Source of the DNA: CALFVT01 sp039989855 | GTDB taxonomy: Bacteria; Pseudomonadota; Alphaproteobacteria; Caulobacterales; Maricaulaceae | DNA: 64,000 nt | NCBI GenBank assembly: GCA_039989855.1 | Contig: JBDXGZ010000001.1 | Location: 281,090 to 345,089, forward strand | Direction of reading: 5' to 3' | Shown here: piece after piece, positions 38,320 through 47,929 of the stretch | Position numbering within the stretch: the first letter of the stretch is position 1 | Layout: every line of letters begins with the position of its first letter | Notes under the pieces: model-generated | What the model was told of the DNA's origin: nothing | Database searches by the model: none | Seen by the model: only the letters and a program-made list of their open reading frames with translations | Program-made: the position numbers and the translations under genes

Positions 38320-39272
38320 TGACCTATTATGATGTTTTTAACGGCGATGCGGATGGCATATGCTCGCTGTTGCAACTTCGGCTCTCAGAGCCGAAGCCAG
38401 ATGCCGTTGTCGTTACGGGTCGTAAACGCGACATTGCCTTACTCGACCGTGTTCATGCGGGTCAGGGTGACCACGTCACGGTTCTTGACGTCTCTATGCG
38501 TAATAATGCCTCTGATCTATCTCGCATATTAAAGGCAGGCGCCTCTGTCTTTTATGCCGATCATCATAATGCGGGCGAGGTGCCTGTGACTCATAAAAAC
38601 CTAGACGCCCATATTAACCTTGCGCCTGAAATGTGTACGGCTGTAATCATCAATAATATCCTTAAGGGAGAATATGTTGGCTGGGCTGTCACAGGGGCCT
38701 TCGGTGACAATTTTCCCGCTTTAGCTAAGCGTATTAGTCAAGATCATAATTTTGATTTTGACGCTTTAGATCGTCTAGGCATGTTATTGAATTATAACGG
38801 TTACGGGGCGACTTTGGATGACCTCCACTTCCACCCCAAAGACCTCTTCATGGCCTGCTTGCCATACGGTTCTCCTGAAGATTTCTTAAGTGATAAAACG
38901 GAAACATACCAAAAACTCGAACATGGCTTTGCGGCAGACTTTACCGTCGCCTCATCGGCAAAAACCCTCCTTGAGACCCCTACAACATTGGCTTTATGTT
39001 TGCCTGATAAGGCGAGCTCTCGCCGTGTATCAGGTGTCTACGGCAATCAACTCGCGCAGGAACACCCAGACCGCGCCCATGCGATATTGACCCGCAATGG
39101 TGATAGCTATGTTGTCTCCGTGCGTGCGCCAAAGACAAAACGGGCAGGGGCTGATACGCTCTGTTTACAGTTTGAAACGGGCGGTGGTCGCGCCGCTGCT
39201 GCGGGTATCAATAAGCTTGAAGAGGGTGATGTTGACCGCTTCCTGGAGACTTTTAAGACGCAATTTGAATAG
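38319..39272 (+). CDS. DHH-family phosphoesterase in the cysDNC operon
   Basis: 317 residues with motif I NGDADGICSLLQL (about 8-20), the DHH motif in FYADHHNAGE (81-83), and a C-terminal DHHA1-like glycine-rich segment TGGGRAAAAGI. Related NrnA-type enzymes degrade very short RNAs and dephosphorylate pAp to AMP. It starts on the last base of the cysNC stop codon, so it belongs to the sulfate-activation operon. There, removal of pAp from PAPS use would be useful, and no cysQ is seen in the window. That function is inferred. Confidence 0.8.
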   Translation: MTYYDVFNGDADGICSLLQLRLSEPKPDAVVVTGRKRDIALLDRVHAGQGDHVTVLDVSMRNNASDLSRILKAGASVFYADHHNAGEVPVTHKNLDAHINLAPEMCTAVIINNILKGEYVGWAVTGAFGDNFPALAKRISQDHNFDFDALDRLGMLLNYNGYGATLDDLHFHPKDLFMACLPYGSPEDFLSDKTETYQKLEHGFAADFTVASSAKTLLETPTTLALCLPDKASSRRVSGVYGNQLAQEHPDRAHAILTRNGDSYVVSVRAPKTKRAGADTLCLQFETGGGRAAAAGINKLEEGDVDRFLETFKTQFE

Positions 39273-39374
39273 GCACTATTCACTCTAAACCAATTAGATC
39301 ACAAAAGTTTTGCTTTCTAGTGTTCTTTGAGGTCTATATGTATGTATCAAATTTGATAGATATGAGGATCTACT

Positions 39375-40550
39375 ATGCGCGAAGCTGTTATTGTCTCTAC
39401 CGCCAGAACTCCTATAGGTCGCGCTTATCGCGGCTCTTTTAACGCCACACCGTCTCCGACGCTCGCAGGTCACTGTATTGACGAAGCGGTTAAACGCGCA
39501 GGTATAGACGGCGCAGAGGTCGATGATGTGATCATGGGCTGCGGCCTGCAACAAGGCGTACAGGTCACAATTGGCCGTAATGCTGTTCTTGCCTCAAACC
39601 TTCCTGTCACAGTTCCTGCGCAATCTCTTGATCGTCAATGTTCAAGTGGCATGATGGCCATAGGTATTGCGGCCAAGCAAATCATCTGTGATGGTCATAC
39701 AATCGCTATCGGCGGCGGTGTAGAGTCTATCTCTATGGTTCAGACGGCTGAGATGCGCATTGCGCCAGATCCGAACGTCGTTGCAAAACATCCTCAAGCC
39801 TACATTCAAATGATTGATACGGCAGAGATCGTAGCGAAGCGCTATGGGATTTCCCGTGAAGCTCAAGACGAATATGCGCTGCAATCACAACAACGCACAC
39901 ACGCAGCCCAACAAGCCGGCGCATTTGATGATGAAATCGTAGCCTTGCCGTCTACGATGATGGTAAAAAATAAAGAGACAGGCGAAATTTCCAAATCAGA
40001 TGTAGTCCTCGGCAAAGACGAGGGCAACCGCCCTGGGACAACCTTTGAAGGACTATCTGGCCTTAAAGCTGTTCGTGGCCAAGAAGCCGTTATTACGGCA
40101 GGCAATGCTTCGCAGCTCTCAGATGGGGCCTCAGTTTCCGTCTTGATGGAATCCAAAGAAGCTGAACGCCGTGGGCTTAATCCGCTTGGCATCTACCGCG
40201 GTATGGCCGTCGCAGGACTTGAGCCAGACGAAATGGGTATCGGCCCTGTTTATGCAATCCCGAAGCTTCTTAAGGCGAATGGGCTAACAATGGAAGATAT
40301 TGACCTCTGGGAATTAAACGAAGCCTTTGCGGTACAGGTTCTTTATTGCCGTGACACACTCGGTATTCCTAATGAACGGATGAATGTGAACGGCGGCGCG
40401 ATTTCCATAGGACATCCCTACGGTATGAGTGGCGCGCGTATGGTAGCGCATGCTCTTATCGAAGGTAAACGTCGCGGCGCTAAATATGTTGTCAGCACAA
40501 TGTGTGTTGGCGGCGGTATGGGCGCAGCAGGTCTATTTGAAGTTGCCTAA
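39375..40550 (+). CDS. Acetyl-CoA C-acyltransferase (thiolase)
   Basis: 391 residues. Catalytic Cys in [11 protein letters not shown], His in [19 protein letters not shown], second Cys in [11 protein letters not shown]. These are standard degradative thiolase motifs; acetoacetyl-CoA versus longer-chain specificity cannot be told. It lies 22 bases before an SDR gene of the multifunctional-enzyme type, suggesting a short beta-oxidation or acyl-CoA module. Confidence 0.93.
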   Translation: MREAVIVSTARTPIGRAYRGSFNATPSPTLAGHCIDEAVKRAGIDGAEVDDVIMGCGLQQGVQVTIGRNAVLASNLPVTVPAQSLDRQCSSGMMAIGIAAKQIICDGHTIAIGGGVESISMVQTAEMRIAPDPNVVAKHPQAYIQMIDTAEIVAKRYGISREAQDEYALQSQQRTHAAQQAGAFDDEIVALPSTMMVKNKETGEISKSDVVLGKDEGNRPGTTFEGLSGLKAVRGQEAVITAGNASQLSDGASVSVLMESKEAERRGLNPLGIYRGMAVAGLEPDEMGIGPVYAIPKLLKANGLTMEDIDLWELNEAFAVQVLYCRDTLGIPNERMNVNGGAISIGHPYGMSGARMVAHALIEGKRRGAKYVVSTMCVGGGMGAAGLFEVA

Positions 40551-40572
40551 GAAAAACTAGAAAGCACAATCA

Positions 40573-41475
40573 ATGAGCAAAATAGAATTTAACGACCGCG
40601 TTGCCATTATTACGGGTGCGGGCGGAGGCTTAGGTCGCACCCACGCTTTAGCACTCGCGAAGCGCGGCGTGAAAGTCGTCGTCAACGATCTTGGCGGCAC
40701 AGTGACGGGAACGGGTGGATCTACATCGGCGGCCCAAAAAGTCGTTGAGGAAATCAAAGCCCTCGGCGGCGAGGCCATGGCGAACGGCGCTAATGTGACG
40801 AACCGCGAGCAGGTCGCTCAAATGGTAGCTCACACGCTTGAGGCTTATGGTAAGGTTGACATTCTTATCAATAATGCAGGCATCTTACGTGACAAATCTT
40901 TCGCAAAGATGGAATTGGACGACTTCCAGAGTGTGATTGATGTTCACCTCATGGGTTCTGTGAATTGCACCAAGGCAGTTTGGGAACATATGCGCGAAAA
41001 TGAGTTTGGTCGCATCGTTATGACCAGCTCATCCTCAGGGCTTTATGGTAATTTTGGTCAGAGTAATTACGGCGCAGCGAAAATGGCTTTGGTCGGTTTG
41101 ATGAATACGCTCCATCTTGAAGGTATTCGAAAAGGCATACACACGAATTGCCTTGCGCCTGTCGCGTGGACACGCATGACGTCTGATATCTTTACACCAG
41201 AACTCGAATCTGTTTTCAAGACGGAATATGTTTCGGAAGGGTTAGTATATCTTTGTAATGATAATGCACCGTCACGTCTTATACTGGCAGCTGGCGCGCG
41301 CGGTTTTGCGGCTTCGAAAATATATGAGACGCAAGGTATTACATTTGATGACGGCGAGGTCACGGCTGATAATGTTGCCGCCCAAATTGAATCTATAACG
41401 AATGCTGCCGGACAAGAAGAGTATGGGAATGGTACCCTGCAAGGTCAGAAATTTGCGACACGATTAATGAGTTAA
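40573..41475 (+). CDS. SDR-family dehydrogenase, 3-hydroxyacyl-CoA dehydrogenase-like (MFE-2/HSD17B4 type)
   Basis: 300 residues. NAD-binding GAGGGLGRTHALALAKRG with VVVNDLGG, NNAGILRD, and the active-site YGAAK with Ser in TSSSSGLYG. The first two segments are characteristic of the dehydrogenase domain of peroxisomal multifunctional enzyme type 2, here without hydratase or SCP2 domains. It probably acts in acyl-CoA oxidation with the adjacent thiolase. Confidence 0.88.
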   Translation: MSKIEFNDRVAIITGAGGGLGRTHALALAKRGVKVVVNDLGGTVTGTGGSTSAAQKVVEEIKALGGEAMANGANVTNREQVAQMVAHTLEAYGKVDILINNAGILRDKSFAKMELDDFQSVIDVHLMGSVNCTKAVWEHMRENEFGRIVMTSSSSGLYGNFGQSNYGAAKMALVGLMNTLHLEGIRKGIHTNCLAPVAWTRMTSDIFTPELESVFKTEYVSEGLVYLCNDNAPSRLILAAGARGFAASKIYETQGITFDDGEVTADNVAAQIESITNAAGQEEYGNGTLQGQKFATRLMS

Positions 41476-41567
41476 TCTGCACTAAAATCACATCATATTC
41501 ACTTTCCATTACCGTGAATAGCTGTCATGAAGGCGATCAGCTATTTATCGTAAGAAGGCTTAGACTT

Positions 41568-42329
41568 ATGGCAAGTGAAAATGTAGAATTTATAGGTGCC
41601 TTGGGCGACAGATTGTCGGCGAAGATTGACTATCCCGATGAAGGTGAAGTGCGTGCATGGGTTTTATTTGCCCACGGATTTTCCATTGGTAAAGACTTGA
41701 AGCCAATTCGAACGATCTCCAAAGCCCTTGTTGAAGACGGATACGGCATGATGCGCTTTGATTTTACAGGGCTTGGTCAATCCGAAGGAGATTTCTCTGA
41801 CACAAATTTCACCACGAATTGTGACGACATCCGCGCGGCGGCCAAGTTTTTAGAGGTAAATCATTCGGCTCCTTCAATTCTTATTGGACATAGCTTCGGC
41901 GGTACAGCTTCCCTAAAAGTAGCAAATGAAATTCCAAGCATTAATGCTATCGCGACAATTGGGTCGCCTTGTGATACAAAACATATTGTTCATCAGTTCT
42001 GCGATAAACTCGAAGAAATTATTGTCGAAGGTGAGGCTCAGGTCCACCTTGCAGGGCGCCCCTTTACAATTAAAGAACAATTCCTTGATGATATTCGCTC
42101 ACAAAATATGGTCCATGAAATTGCTGAACTTGGCGTCGCTTTGATGATTTTTCATTCCCCACAAGACAATGTCGTCAGTATTGATAATGCATCCCACATA
42201 TATAGACAGGCGCATCATCCAAAGAGTTTCGTATCCTTAGACGGAGCAGACCATTTATTGCTTAAAAATTCTAAAGACGCGGAATATGTTGGGCATGTCC
42301 TAACTGCATGGGCGGAACGCTACATCTAA
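41568..42329 (+). CDS. Alpha/beta hydrolase
   Basis: 253 residues from the ATG at 41568, with AAGAAGG about 9 bases upstream; a longer GTG-started frame from 41514 adds an unlikely leader. Nucleophile elbow GHSFGG, preceding FDFTGLGQSEGDF, acid in HSPQDNVV, and His in GADHLLLK. It resembles the hydrolase half of alpha/beta hydrolase-OsmC proteins. Substrate unknown. Confidence 0.85.
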   Translation: MASENVEFIGALGDRLSAKIDYPDEGEVRAWVLFAHGFSIGKDLKPIRTISKALVEDGYGMMRFDFTGLGQSEGDFSDTNFTTNCDDIRAAAKFLEVNHSAPSILIGHSFGGTASLKVANEIPSINAIATIGSPCDTKHIVHQFCDKLEEIIVEGEAQVHLAGRPFTIKEQFLDDIRSQNMVHEIAELGVALMIFHSPQDNVVSIDNASHIYRQAHHPKSFVSLDGADHLLLKNSKDAEYVGHVLTAWAERYI

Positions 42330-42430
42330 CGACTTTACACTCTTTTGTGCTAGGAGTCCTGAGCAAAATCAGACTTGCAGCCTGCAGCCATTAAAGCTAA
42401 GCGCGTGGCATCAAAATTTATGAGGATAAT

Positions 42431-42892
42431 ATGACAGGTGATCGTTACAATAAACTCGATCAATTAGGGGCACAGGGCGGCCTTCCGGCAACACCTGATG
42501 AGGCGGTCTTAGAGCGCGTCAAAAACCCGTGTGATGATGATTATATGATCCGCCTTGTCGCGCCAGAATTTACTTCTATCTGCCCTGTGACAGGACAACC
42601 TGATTTCGCGCATCTTGTTCTCGACTATATTCCAGACGAATGGATAGTTGAATCAAAGGCTTACAAGCTTTTCTTAGGAAGTTTTCGTAACCATGGTGAC
42701 TTCCACGAGGCGTGCACAACAGGGATAGCGCAACGAATTATCAAGGAAATCTCTCCGAAATGGCTACGTATTGGCGGTTATTGGTACCCACGTGGCGGTA
42801 TCCCGATTGATGTATTTTATCAATATGGAACCGCGCCCAAATCCGTCTGGATTCCAGATCAAGGAGTCCCACCTTATCGGGGGCGTGGTTAA
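42431..42892 (+). CDS. queF: NADPH-dependent 7-cyano-7-deazaguanine (preQ0) reductase
   Basis: 153 residues, the short unimodular QueF type. The thioimide-forming Cys is in [14 protein letters not shown], and the QueF motif [20 protein letters not shown] is present. It reduces preQ0 to preQ1 for queuosine in tRNA. The ATG is preceded by GAGGATAAT. No preQ1 riboswitch was recognised upstream. Confidence 0.96.
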   Translation: MTGDRYNKLDQLGAQGGLPATPDEAVLERVKNPCDDDYMIRLVAPEFTSICPVTGQPDFAHLVLDYIPDEWIVESKAYKLFLGSFRNHGDFHEACTTGIAQRIIKEISPKWLRIGGYWYPRGGIPIDVFYQYGTAPKSVWIPDQGVPPYRGRG

Positions 42893-43000
42893 CCTTATAT
42901 CGAGACAGTTAGCTATTTTAACAATAAGCTCTTTCATTCATCTCTTTGACGCATTATCTATTTTATTAAATATCGCGGCTAAATTATAGTGGAGCCCAAC

Positions 43001-43825
43001 ATGCCAAACCTTAACCTTGCGACAGATCAAGCAGCAAACAACGAAATTTGGGATAAAATGCGGCAAGAAGCCGCTCAATTTGCCACCCGTGAGCCTGCCT
43101 TATCATCGCTCTTACATGCGGTTATTTTGGATCAAGAAAATTTTGGACAAGCTCTCGTCAATCATCTTGCAACTAAATTGAGCACGGATGACTTATCACC
43201 ACTAAAGCTCCGGAAAGTTCTTGATAAAGCCACGCAAGTCGACTGTGAGATCGTTGCATTTGCAAAGAAAGATCTACGGGCTACTCGCGAACGTGATCCA
43301 GCATGCCAATCATTCCTACAAGCTTTCCTTTATTTCAAAGGGTTTTTAGCGATACAAACACATAGATTTTCCCATGCGCTTTTCAAATCCGATCGACGTT
43401 TGATGGCGTTTCATCTGCAAAACCGTTCATCCGAATTATTTGGCGTAGATATTAACCCAGCCGCTAAAATTGGGCATGGGTTATTTTTGGATCACGCTAC
43501 GGGCTTTGTAATGGGCGAAACATCTATTGTCGGAAATAATTGCTCTATCATGCAAGGTGTCACACTTGGCGGCACAGGTAAGGCTAATGAGGATCGCCAC
43601 CCTAAGATTGGTGACCGCGTTTTGATTGGTGCGGGGGCGAATGTCTTGGGTAATATAAAAATTGGTAATGGGGCTAAGGTTGCGGCTGGTTCAGTTGTGC
43701 TTAAACCCGTACCAGAAAACTGTACTGTAGCGGGAGTTCCCGCTGTACCTGTTGGTGGGCCGTGTTGCGGTAATCCTGCCAGCTCTATGGACCAAACTCT
43801 TGAGGATAAAAATCATGACACCTGA
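43001..43825 (+). CDS. cysE: Serine O-acetyltransferase
   Basis: 274 residues. An N-terminal helical SATase domain (about 10-150) and a left-handed beta-helix with hexapeptide repeats (PAAKIGHGLFLDHATGFVMGET, GVTLGGTGK, HPKIGDRVLIGAGANVLGNI). It makes O-acetylserine for CysK. The ATG at 43001 follows GTGGAG by 6 bases and is preferred over the GTG inside that site. It overlaps the DUF3126 gene by 11 bases. Confidence 0.95.
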   Translation: MPNLNLATDQAANNEIWDKMRQEAAQFATREPALSSLLHAVILDQENFGQALVNHLATKLSTDDLSPLKLRKVLDKATQVDCEIVAFAKKDLRATRERDPACQSFLQAFLYFKGFLAIQTHRFSHALFKSDRRLMAFHLQNRSSELFGVDINPAAKIGHGLFLDHATGFVMGETSIVGNNCSIMQGVTLGGTGKANEDRHPKIGDRVLIGAGANVLGNIKIGNGAKVAAGSVVLKPVPENCTVAGVPAVPVGGPCCGNPASSMDQTLEDKNHDT

Positions 43826-44030
43826 ACAAATTGTCAGCGTACGAAATTACTTATGTAAACGCTTTGGCAACGAGGCTTTCACAATTAAGCCGCGTAAAGT
43901 TAAAGATAGCGTCGAGGTTTACCTAAATGATGAAATTCTAGGTTTGCTTTATATTGATGCTGAAGACCCAAGCGATATTTCTTATGACTTAAACATCAGT
44001 ATTCTTCAGCAAGATTTAGACGAAACTTAA
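43815..44030 (+). CDS. DUF3126 family protein
   Basis: 71 residues (MTPEQIVSVRNYLCKRFGN...). DUF3126 genes follow cysE in many alphaproteobacteria, as here, overlapping it by 11 bases. Function unknown; a link to cysteine synthesis is suggested only by conserved neighbourhood. Confidence 0.85.
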   Translation: MTPEQIVSVRNYLCKRFGNEAFTIKPRKVKDSVEVYLNDEILGLLYIDAEDPSDISYDLNISILQQDLDET

Positions 44031-44033
44031 TCC

Positions 44034-44555
44034 GTGTCTCTTTATGCTCTTGGTAATCTAACGCCAAAACATCATGAGACTGCTTATGTTGCCCCTACAG
44101 CTAGCGTCATCGGTAATGTTACGTTGAGCGCTGGAGCATCTGTGTGGTTTGGAGCCGTTTTGCGGGGGGATAACGACCTAATTCACATTGGTAAAAACGC
44201 CAATGTACAGGACAATTCCGTCCTCCATACAGACCCTGGCATTCCCTTAAATGTCGGTGAGGGGGTTATCATTGGCCATCAGGTTATGCTGCATGGCTGT
44301 ACCATTGGCGAGAATAGCTTAATTGGCATTGGTGCGACTATTCTAAACAATGCCGTGATTGGTAAGAACTGTTTGATTGGGGCGCATAGCCTCATCACTG
44401 AAGGCAAAGTCATCCCTGACAATTCCATGGTTGTGGGGATGCCCGGTAAAGTCATCCGTACGCTGACAGAATCGCAAATTGCGATGATGAGACTGAATGC
44501 GGCTGTTTATGTTAAAAATGCGGTTCGCTATAAAGAGAGCCTCAAAGAGATCTAG
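44034..44555 (+). CDS. Gamma-carbonic anhydrase family protein
   Basis: 173 residues starting with GTG, a left-handed beta-helix of hexapeptide repeats. The likely metal ligands are His in [15 protein letters not shown] and its neighbour, as in the gamma-class carbonic anhydrase/YrdA/PaaY group. Enzymatic activity varies in this family. It is the last gene of the cysE-DUF3126 operon and ends in a 4-base overlap with the convergent GYF_2 gene. Confidence 0.88.
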   Translation: MSLYALGNLTPKHHETAYVAPTASVIGNVTLSAGASVWFGAVLRGDNDLIHIGKNANVQDNSVLHTDPGIPLNVGEGVIIGHQVMLHGCTIGENSLIGIGATILNNAVIGKNCLIGAHSLITEGKVIPDNSMVVGMPGKVIRTLTESQIAMMRLNAAVYVKNAVRYKESLKEI

Positions 44556-45112
44556 CGCTCAACGGTCTGCCACATTTGACGGATACGGTCATCAAGGTCT
44601 GCGCCAATATTCTCCCATGATTGTTGGTTTGCAAAACAGTCATGAATAAACAAACGGTCTCGCTTTGATAAAGTGGCCGCGAGAGTTGATTTAACTTCAT
44701 CTAAATTATGAGCCGTCTGTAAAAGCCAAACGGTATCGCCAATTCTTTGTGCGTGTCCGAAACCTTGCAATTTACGCAAGAAGCTCATGCCTGTTTTTGG
44801 ATCGATTTCCGCCATGACTATATAAACTGTTTTCGCTTGTTCTTTACGTCTTATGTCTTGAGCTTCTGATCTTTGAATTTGTTCAACAGCCTCAACTTGA
44901 TGTATAGGCCTTATAGACGCAGCGTGTAGCCACTCTCGAAAAACATGATGGTCTGCTGCTAATGCGTAACCCTGTTGCGGGTGCTGAGATATAAGGGAGC
45001 TAGCAACAACACGCGTCTCAGCCACAAATCCAACCATAACGTCAGCTGTAAAGGGGCCGTAACTTTGTCCGTCTACAAGGACGTACCACATATCATTAGA
45101 ATGAGAACTCAT
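44552..45112 (-). CDS. GYF_2-domain protein with a possible Cas2/VapD-like C-terminal domain
   Basis: 186 residues. Residues ~9-55 ([18 protein letters not shown]) form a GYF_2/DUF4339 peptide-binding-type domain. A linker (70-93) leads to residues ~95-180 ([10 protein letters not shown]...[42 protein letters not shown]). Its strand-helix-strand order and TVWLL...DRLFI pattern resemble the ferredoxin-like fold of Cas2/SinR/VapD-type proteins. That resemblance is by eye only. There are no CRISPR repeats or cas genes nearby. Function unknown. Confidence 0.65.
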   Translation of the reverse strand: MSSHSNDMWYVLVDGQSYGPFTADVMVGFVAETRVVASSLISQHPQQGYALAADHHVFREWLHAASIRPIHQVEAVEQIQRSEAQDIRRKEQAKTVYIVMAEIDPKTGMSFLRKLQGFGHAQRIGDTVWLLQTAHNLDEVKSTLAATLSKRDRLFIHDCFANQQSWENIGADLDDRIRQMWQTVER

Positions 45113-45219
45113 AAGTCAGAGCCTTAAAGGGACAAAGCTGATTTAAAAATAGAGAAATGTAAAAAATAGCAATAAATTTTAAATTTTACCTTTTCGGAAG
45201 CTGCTGAAAGGATTAACTG

Positions 45220-45879
45220 ATGAATATGTCGACAGAACCCATGTTTAATCTGCGTGAAAAAGCGCCCGTTATAGTTTTTGCTATACTCATTATATTTCAT
45301 ATATTGTTAAAATTAACCCCAACTAATCTAGCGGAGCATATATACTCATGGTTGCTCTTGTTGCCTCTGGGGTATGAAGGTATTAATGGAACTCAAAATT
45401 TTACCTCACTCTTAGGACATGGTCTTGCCCATGGAGATATTAGCCACCTTATTATGAATGGCTTTATGATTATCGCCTTTGGTGTTGTAACCCTGCAAGG
45501 CATACGAGCGAACATCAGTATACGGCCCGCTATATTTACACCTGTCCAAAAGTTTTATCTTATTTTTATTTTAGGGATCGTTGTTGGAGGCCTATTCCAA
45601 TGGGGTTGGTGGGCCATAAGCCATAAAACGGGCGTAGCTCTTGGGGCATCTGGTGGTGCATCAGCACTTTTTGCCACGATGGCTTATGCCATTGGCGGAC
45701 GGGATAGAATGCTTAAATTTGGAATCGGGTGGGGCATAATCAATATATTACTTGCGCTTGTAGGGCCAAGCCTCGGTATTAATATAGCGTGGGCTGCTAA
45801 TGTCGGGGGTTATGTATTGGGGATGATTTTAGCCCGAATTTGGGTTCGATCTACAAGCACATCATTCAAATTAAATTGA
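45220..45879 (+). CDS. Rhomboid-family membrane protein lacking the catalytic His
   Basis: 219 residues with six predicted transmembrane helices. Rhomboid landmarks: HGLAHGDISHLIMNG in helix 2 and the serine motif GASGGASAL in helix 4. In the last helix the usual AHxxG is AANVGGYVLG, with Asn (codon AAT, 45799-45801) at the catalytic His position. The Ser is kept but the dyad is incomplete, so this may be a pseudoprotease. Its 3' end overlaps the convergent gene by 70 bases. Confidence 0.88.
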   Translation: MNMSTEPMFNLREKAPVIVFAILIIFHILLKLTPTNLAEHIYSWLLLLPLGYEGINGTQNFTSLLGHGLAHGDISHLIMNGFMIIAFGVVTLQGIRANISIRPAIFTPVQKFYLIFILGIVVGGLFQWGWWAISHKTGVALGASGGASALFATMAYAIGGRDRMLKFGIGWGIINILLALVGPSLGINIAWAANVGGYVLGMILARIWVRSTSTSFKLN

Positions 45880-46391
45880 TAGGGATAGTTTTCACCATCA
45901 ATTTCAAAGCCAGCGATTCGCATATTCCCATTCTTACGAATATGCCAAATCACATGTAGATTATCTGGTTTTGACGCACTCAAACGTGACGCAATATCGT
46001 CTGGTAAAAGTAGGTCTTCCAGATCATACGCAAGCTCAAAACCATTTGTGTTTTTTTGAATAACGCGTGCTTTCAAAAAATAAGAATCCGTTTTTACGTC
46101 GGCACTGGAATCTGCTCCACGTTGCCTAATAATATAAGGATATGCACTATCGTTAGGCCCATTAACGACATAAACATTAACACGTTCGTCATTTGCATTA
46201 TACGGTTTAACAAGATCATTCGTAGAGATTTTATGAAAGGGGGTTTGGTACTTAATATTCAAACTATTTATTTCATAATCTACAACTGGAACTTTAAGAA
46301 CATAATCATCATAAGGTGCATAATGATGTAAAGCTGCGCCCATAGGCATGATCAAAAACAACGTGAAAATAGCAAGATATTTAAACATCAT
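45810..46391 (-). CDS. Exported protein, possible GDYXXLXY family
   Basis: 193 residues with an N-terminal signal or anchor helix (about 3-20) and a soluble domain. The segment VVDYEINSLNIKY resembles the GDYxxLxY motif of proteins encoded with DUF2157 membrane proteins. It overlaps the start of the membrane-protein gene by 4 bases, so the two are probably coupled partners. Function unknown. The 70-base overlap with the rhomboid gene lies at both C-termini. Confidence 0.65.
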   Translation of the reverse strand: MMFKYLAIFTLFLIMPMGAALHHYAPYDDYVLKVPVVDYEINSLNIKYQTPFHKISTNDLVKPYNANDERVNVYVVNGPNDSAYPYIIRQRGADSSADVKTDSYFLKARVIQKNTNGFELAYDLEDLLLPDDIASRLSASKPDNLHVIWHIRKNGNMRIAGFEIDGENYPYQFNLNDVLVDRTQIRAKIIPNT

Positions 46392-47869
46392 GATTGCCTG
46401 CTCAGACCGTCATTAATCGTTCCATACGGATTACTTAGATGGAGCCGTCTCTTGTCGCGCTCACTTAACGGACGATAGGTGGAAGAGGCTTCATTAATTT
46501 CCGTTTGTGTCCAGGCTAAAGCACACAAGCTTACCATAGCTGAAAGCAGGGCTATTCCCATTAAATCCAATGTTACTATTTCAATTTGAGCACTAGCAAG
46601 GAAAACTCCAAACAAAATAAATGTAGCAGCTATCAACCATGATATAGATCCATTTTTAATCGCAGATATGAATTTTATAACTGATAAGATAGCGATAGAA
46701 CCAAGGGTTGCTGCGTATATCATTAGTTTCGTGTCGGCTGTTAAATATTTTCCAAATCGAGTTGTGGTTTCAGGTTGATAATGAAGTGCTCCCGCAATTG
46801 ACAAGATAACAATGGCACTTATGAGCCGTCGAGGGAAACTATATGACTGCCCTGAACGCCGTAAGAATGATATTGCCACTAACAAACAGGCCCCACCTAT
46901 AAGTCCTATTCGCCAGACAAATTGTGTTAATGTTGTCTCAGTTCCTGTCACAGGGAATATGTCCTTGTTCCACCAGGATAGAACCGCTAATAAACAACTA
47001 CTCATAAGAAACATCCAGGTCCAAGGCCGTGTAGGTTTCTGATTGCCTGAAGCCCACGCATTAAGCACATGAGCTTTCGCAAGGTAATAAGCGCCAAACC
47101 CTAAAACAAGTCCACTTATCATCATCGGAAAAACAAGAAAACCTTTTGAATAAGCTATACTCAGAACTGTTCCTCCCCAAACCCAAAACATGAGTATAGA
47201 GGCTGTTTTTCCAATTTTATCAGAAAGGTAGCTAGCGAGTAATATATGTGAAATAGCGATGAGCGGAAAAGCGAAAACAGCTAATGATATATTCAAACTT
47301 GATGATAAATAGCCGTAACCCCAGAGTGCTGTCATTGTAATGGAGACCATAAGGGCCATACGAGACTTTAATATAACTCCAACAGTAATACTCATAATAG
47401 CTGCCATAACCCAAAAGCTATCATTTGAAACGTTAAGTGAAGTAATCGCGAAAGACTCACCCATCATTGCCATAAGCCCGAAAGAAGAAACAATTCCTGC
47501 TAACAGACTAAGTGAATGTAACGCTGAATATGGTTTTCTCGATGACATAGTAACAATAATTGCAAATGCAATCGTCAATACACCTAAAGAAAGAATGTGA
47601 ATGATAGGGGAGGTTGTAACGAGTGCCCCGCAAATTGCTGCAAAAATACATAAAACTAATAATACACAACCAAAAGTCTTTAGTAGGATGCGATTTGGCG
47701 GTGTGATGTCTCTTTCAATATGACCCGATACCCTGGCGCTATCCTCGACAACAGATTTTTCAACAATCATAGTTTTTAAAAATGAATTAAACCCAATCCG
47801 GTCTTCCAATCCGGACTCAACGACATCCACATTGTCATTAACTGCTTGCGTATTGTTGCCGATTAACAT
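46388..47869 (-). CDS. Polytopic membrane protein (DUF2157/DUF4401-like)
   Basis: 493 residues, about 14 hydrophobic segments from residue 60 to 455, with a ~55-residue cytosolic N-terminus and a polar C-terminal tail. The pairing with a downstream GDYXXLXY-like gene is the typical setting of DUF2157-like membrane proteins; I do not recognise a sharper motif. Overlap of 4 bases with the downstream gene suggests a complex. Function unknown. Confidence 0.7.
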   Translation of the reverse strand: MLIGNNTQAVNDNVDVVESGLEDRIGFNSFLKTMIVEKSVVEDSARVSGHIERDITPPNRILLKTFGCVLLVLCIFAAICGALVTTSPIIHILSLGVLTIAFAIIVTMSSRKPYSALHSLSLLAGIVSSFGLMAMMGESFAITSLNVSNDSFWVMAAIMSITVGVILKSRMALMVSITMTALWGYGYLSSSLNISLAVFAFPLIAISHILLASYLSDKIGKTASILMFWVWGGTVLSIAYSKGFLVFPMMISGLVLGFGAYYLAKAHVLNAWASGNQKPTRPWTWMFLMSSCLLAVLSWWNKDIFPVTGTETTLTQFVWRIGLIGGACLLVAISFLRRSGQSYSFPRRLISAIVILSIAGALHYQPETTTRFGKYLTADTKLMIYAATLGSIAILSVIKFISAIKNGSISWLIAATFILFGVFLASAQIEIVTLDLMGIALLSAMVSLCALAWTQTEINEASSTYRPLSERDKRRLHLSNPYGTINDGLSRQS

Positions 47870-47929
47870 TTTATTTTAATACACATTGCCCTTACGACAA
47901 AATAGCAATTTCAAGTGTTAGGCGAATTA

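Noticed and set aside
42330..42430. Possible preQ1 riboswitch upstream of queF
   Set aside because: No preQ1-I or preQ1-II core elements were recognised; only a normal ribosome binding site is visible.
44552..45112. Interpretation of the Cas2-like domain as part of a CRISPR system
   Set aside because: No direct-repeat/spacer array and no cas1 or effector genes are in the window.
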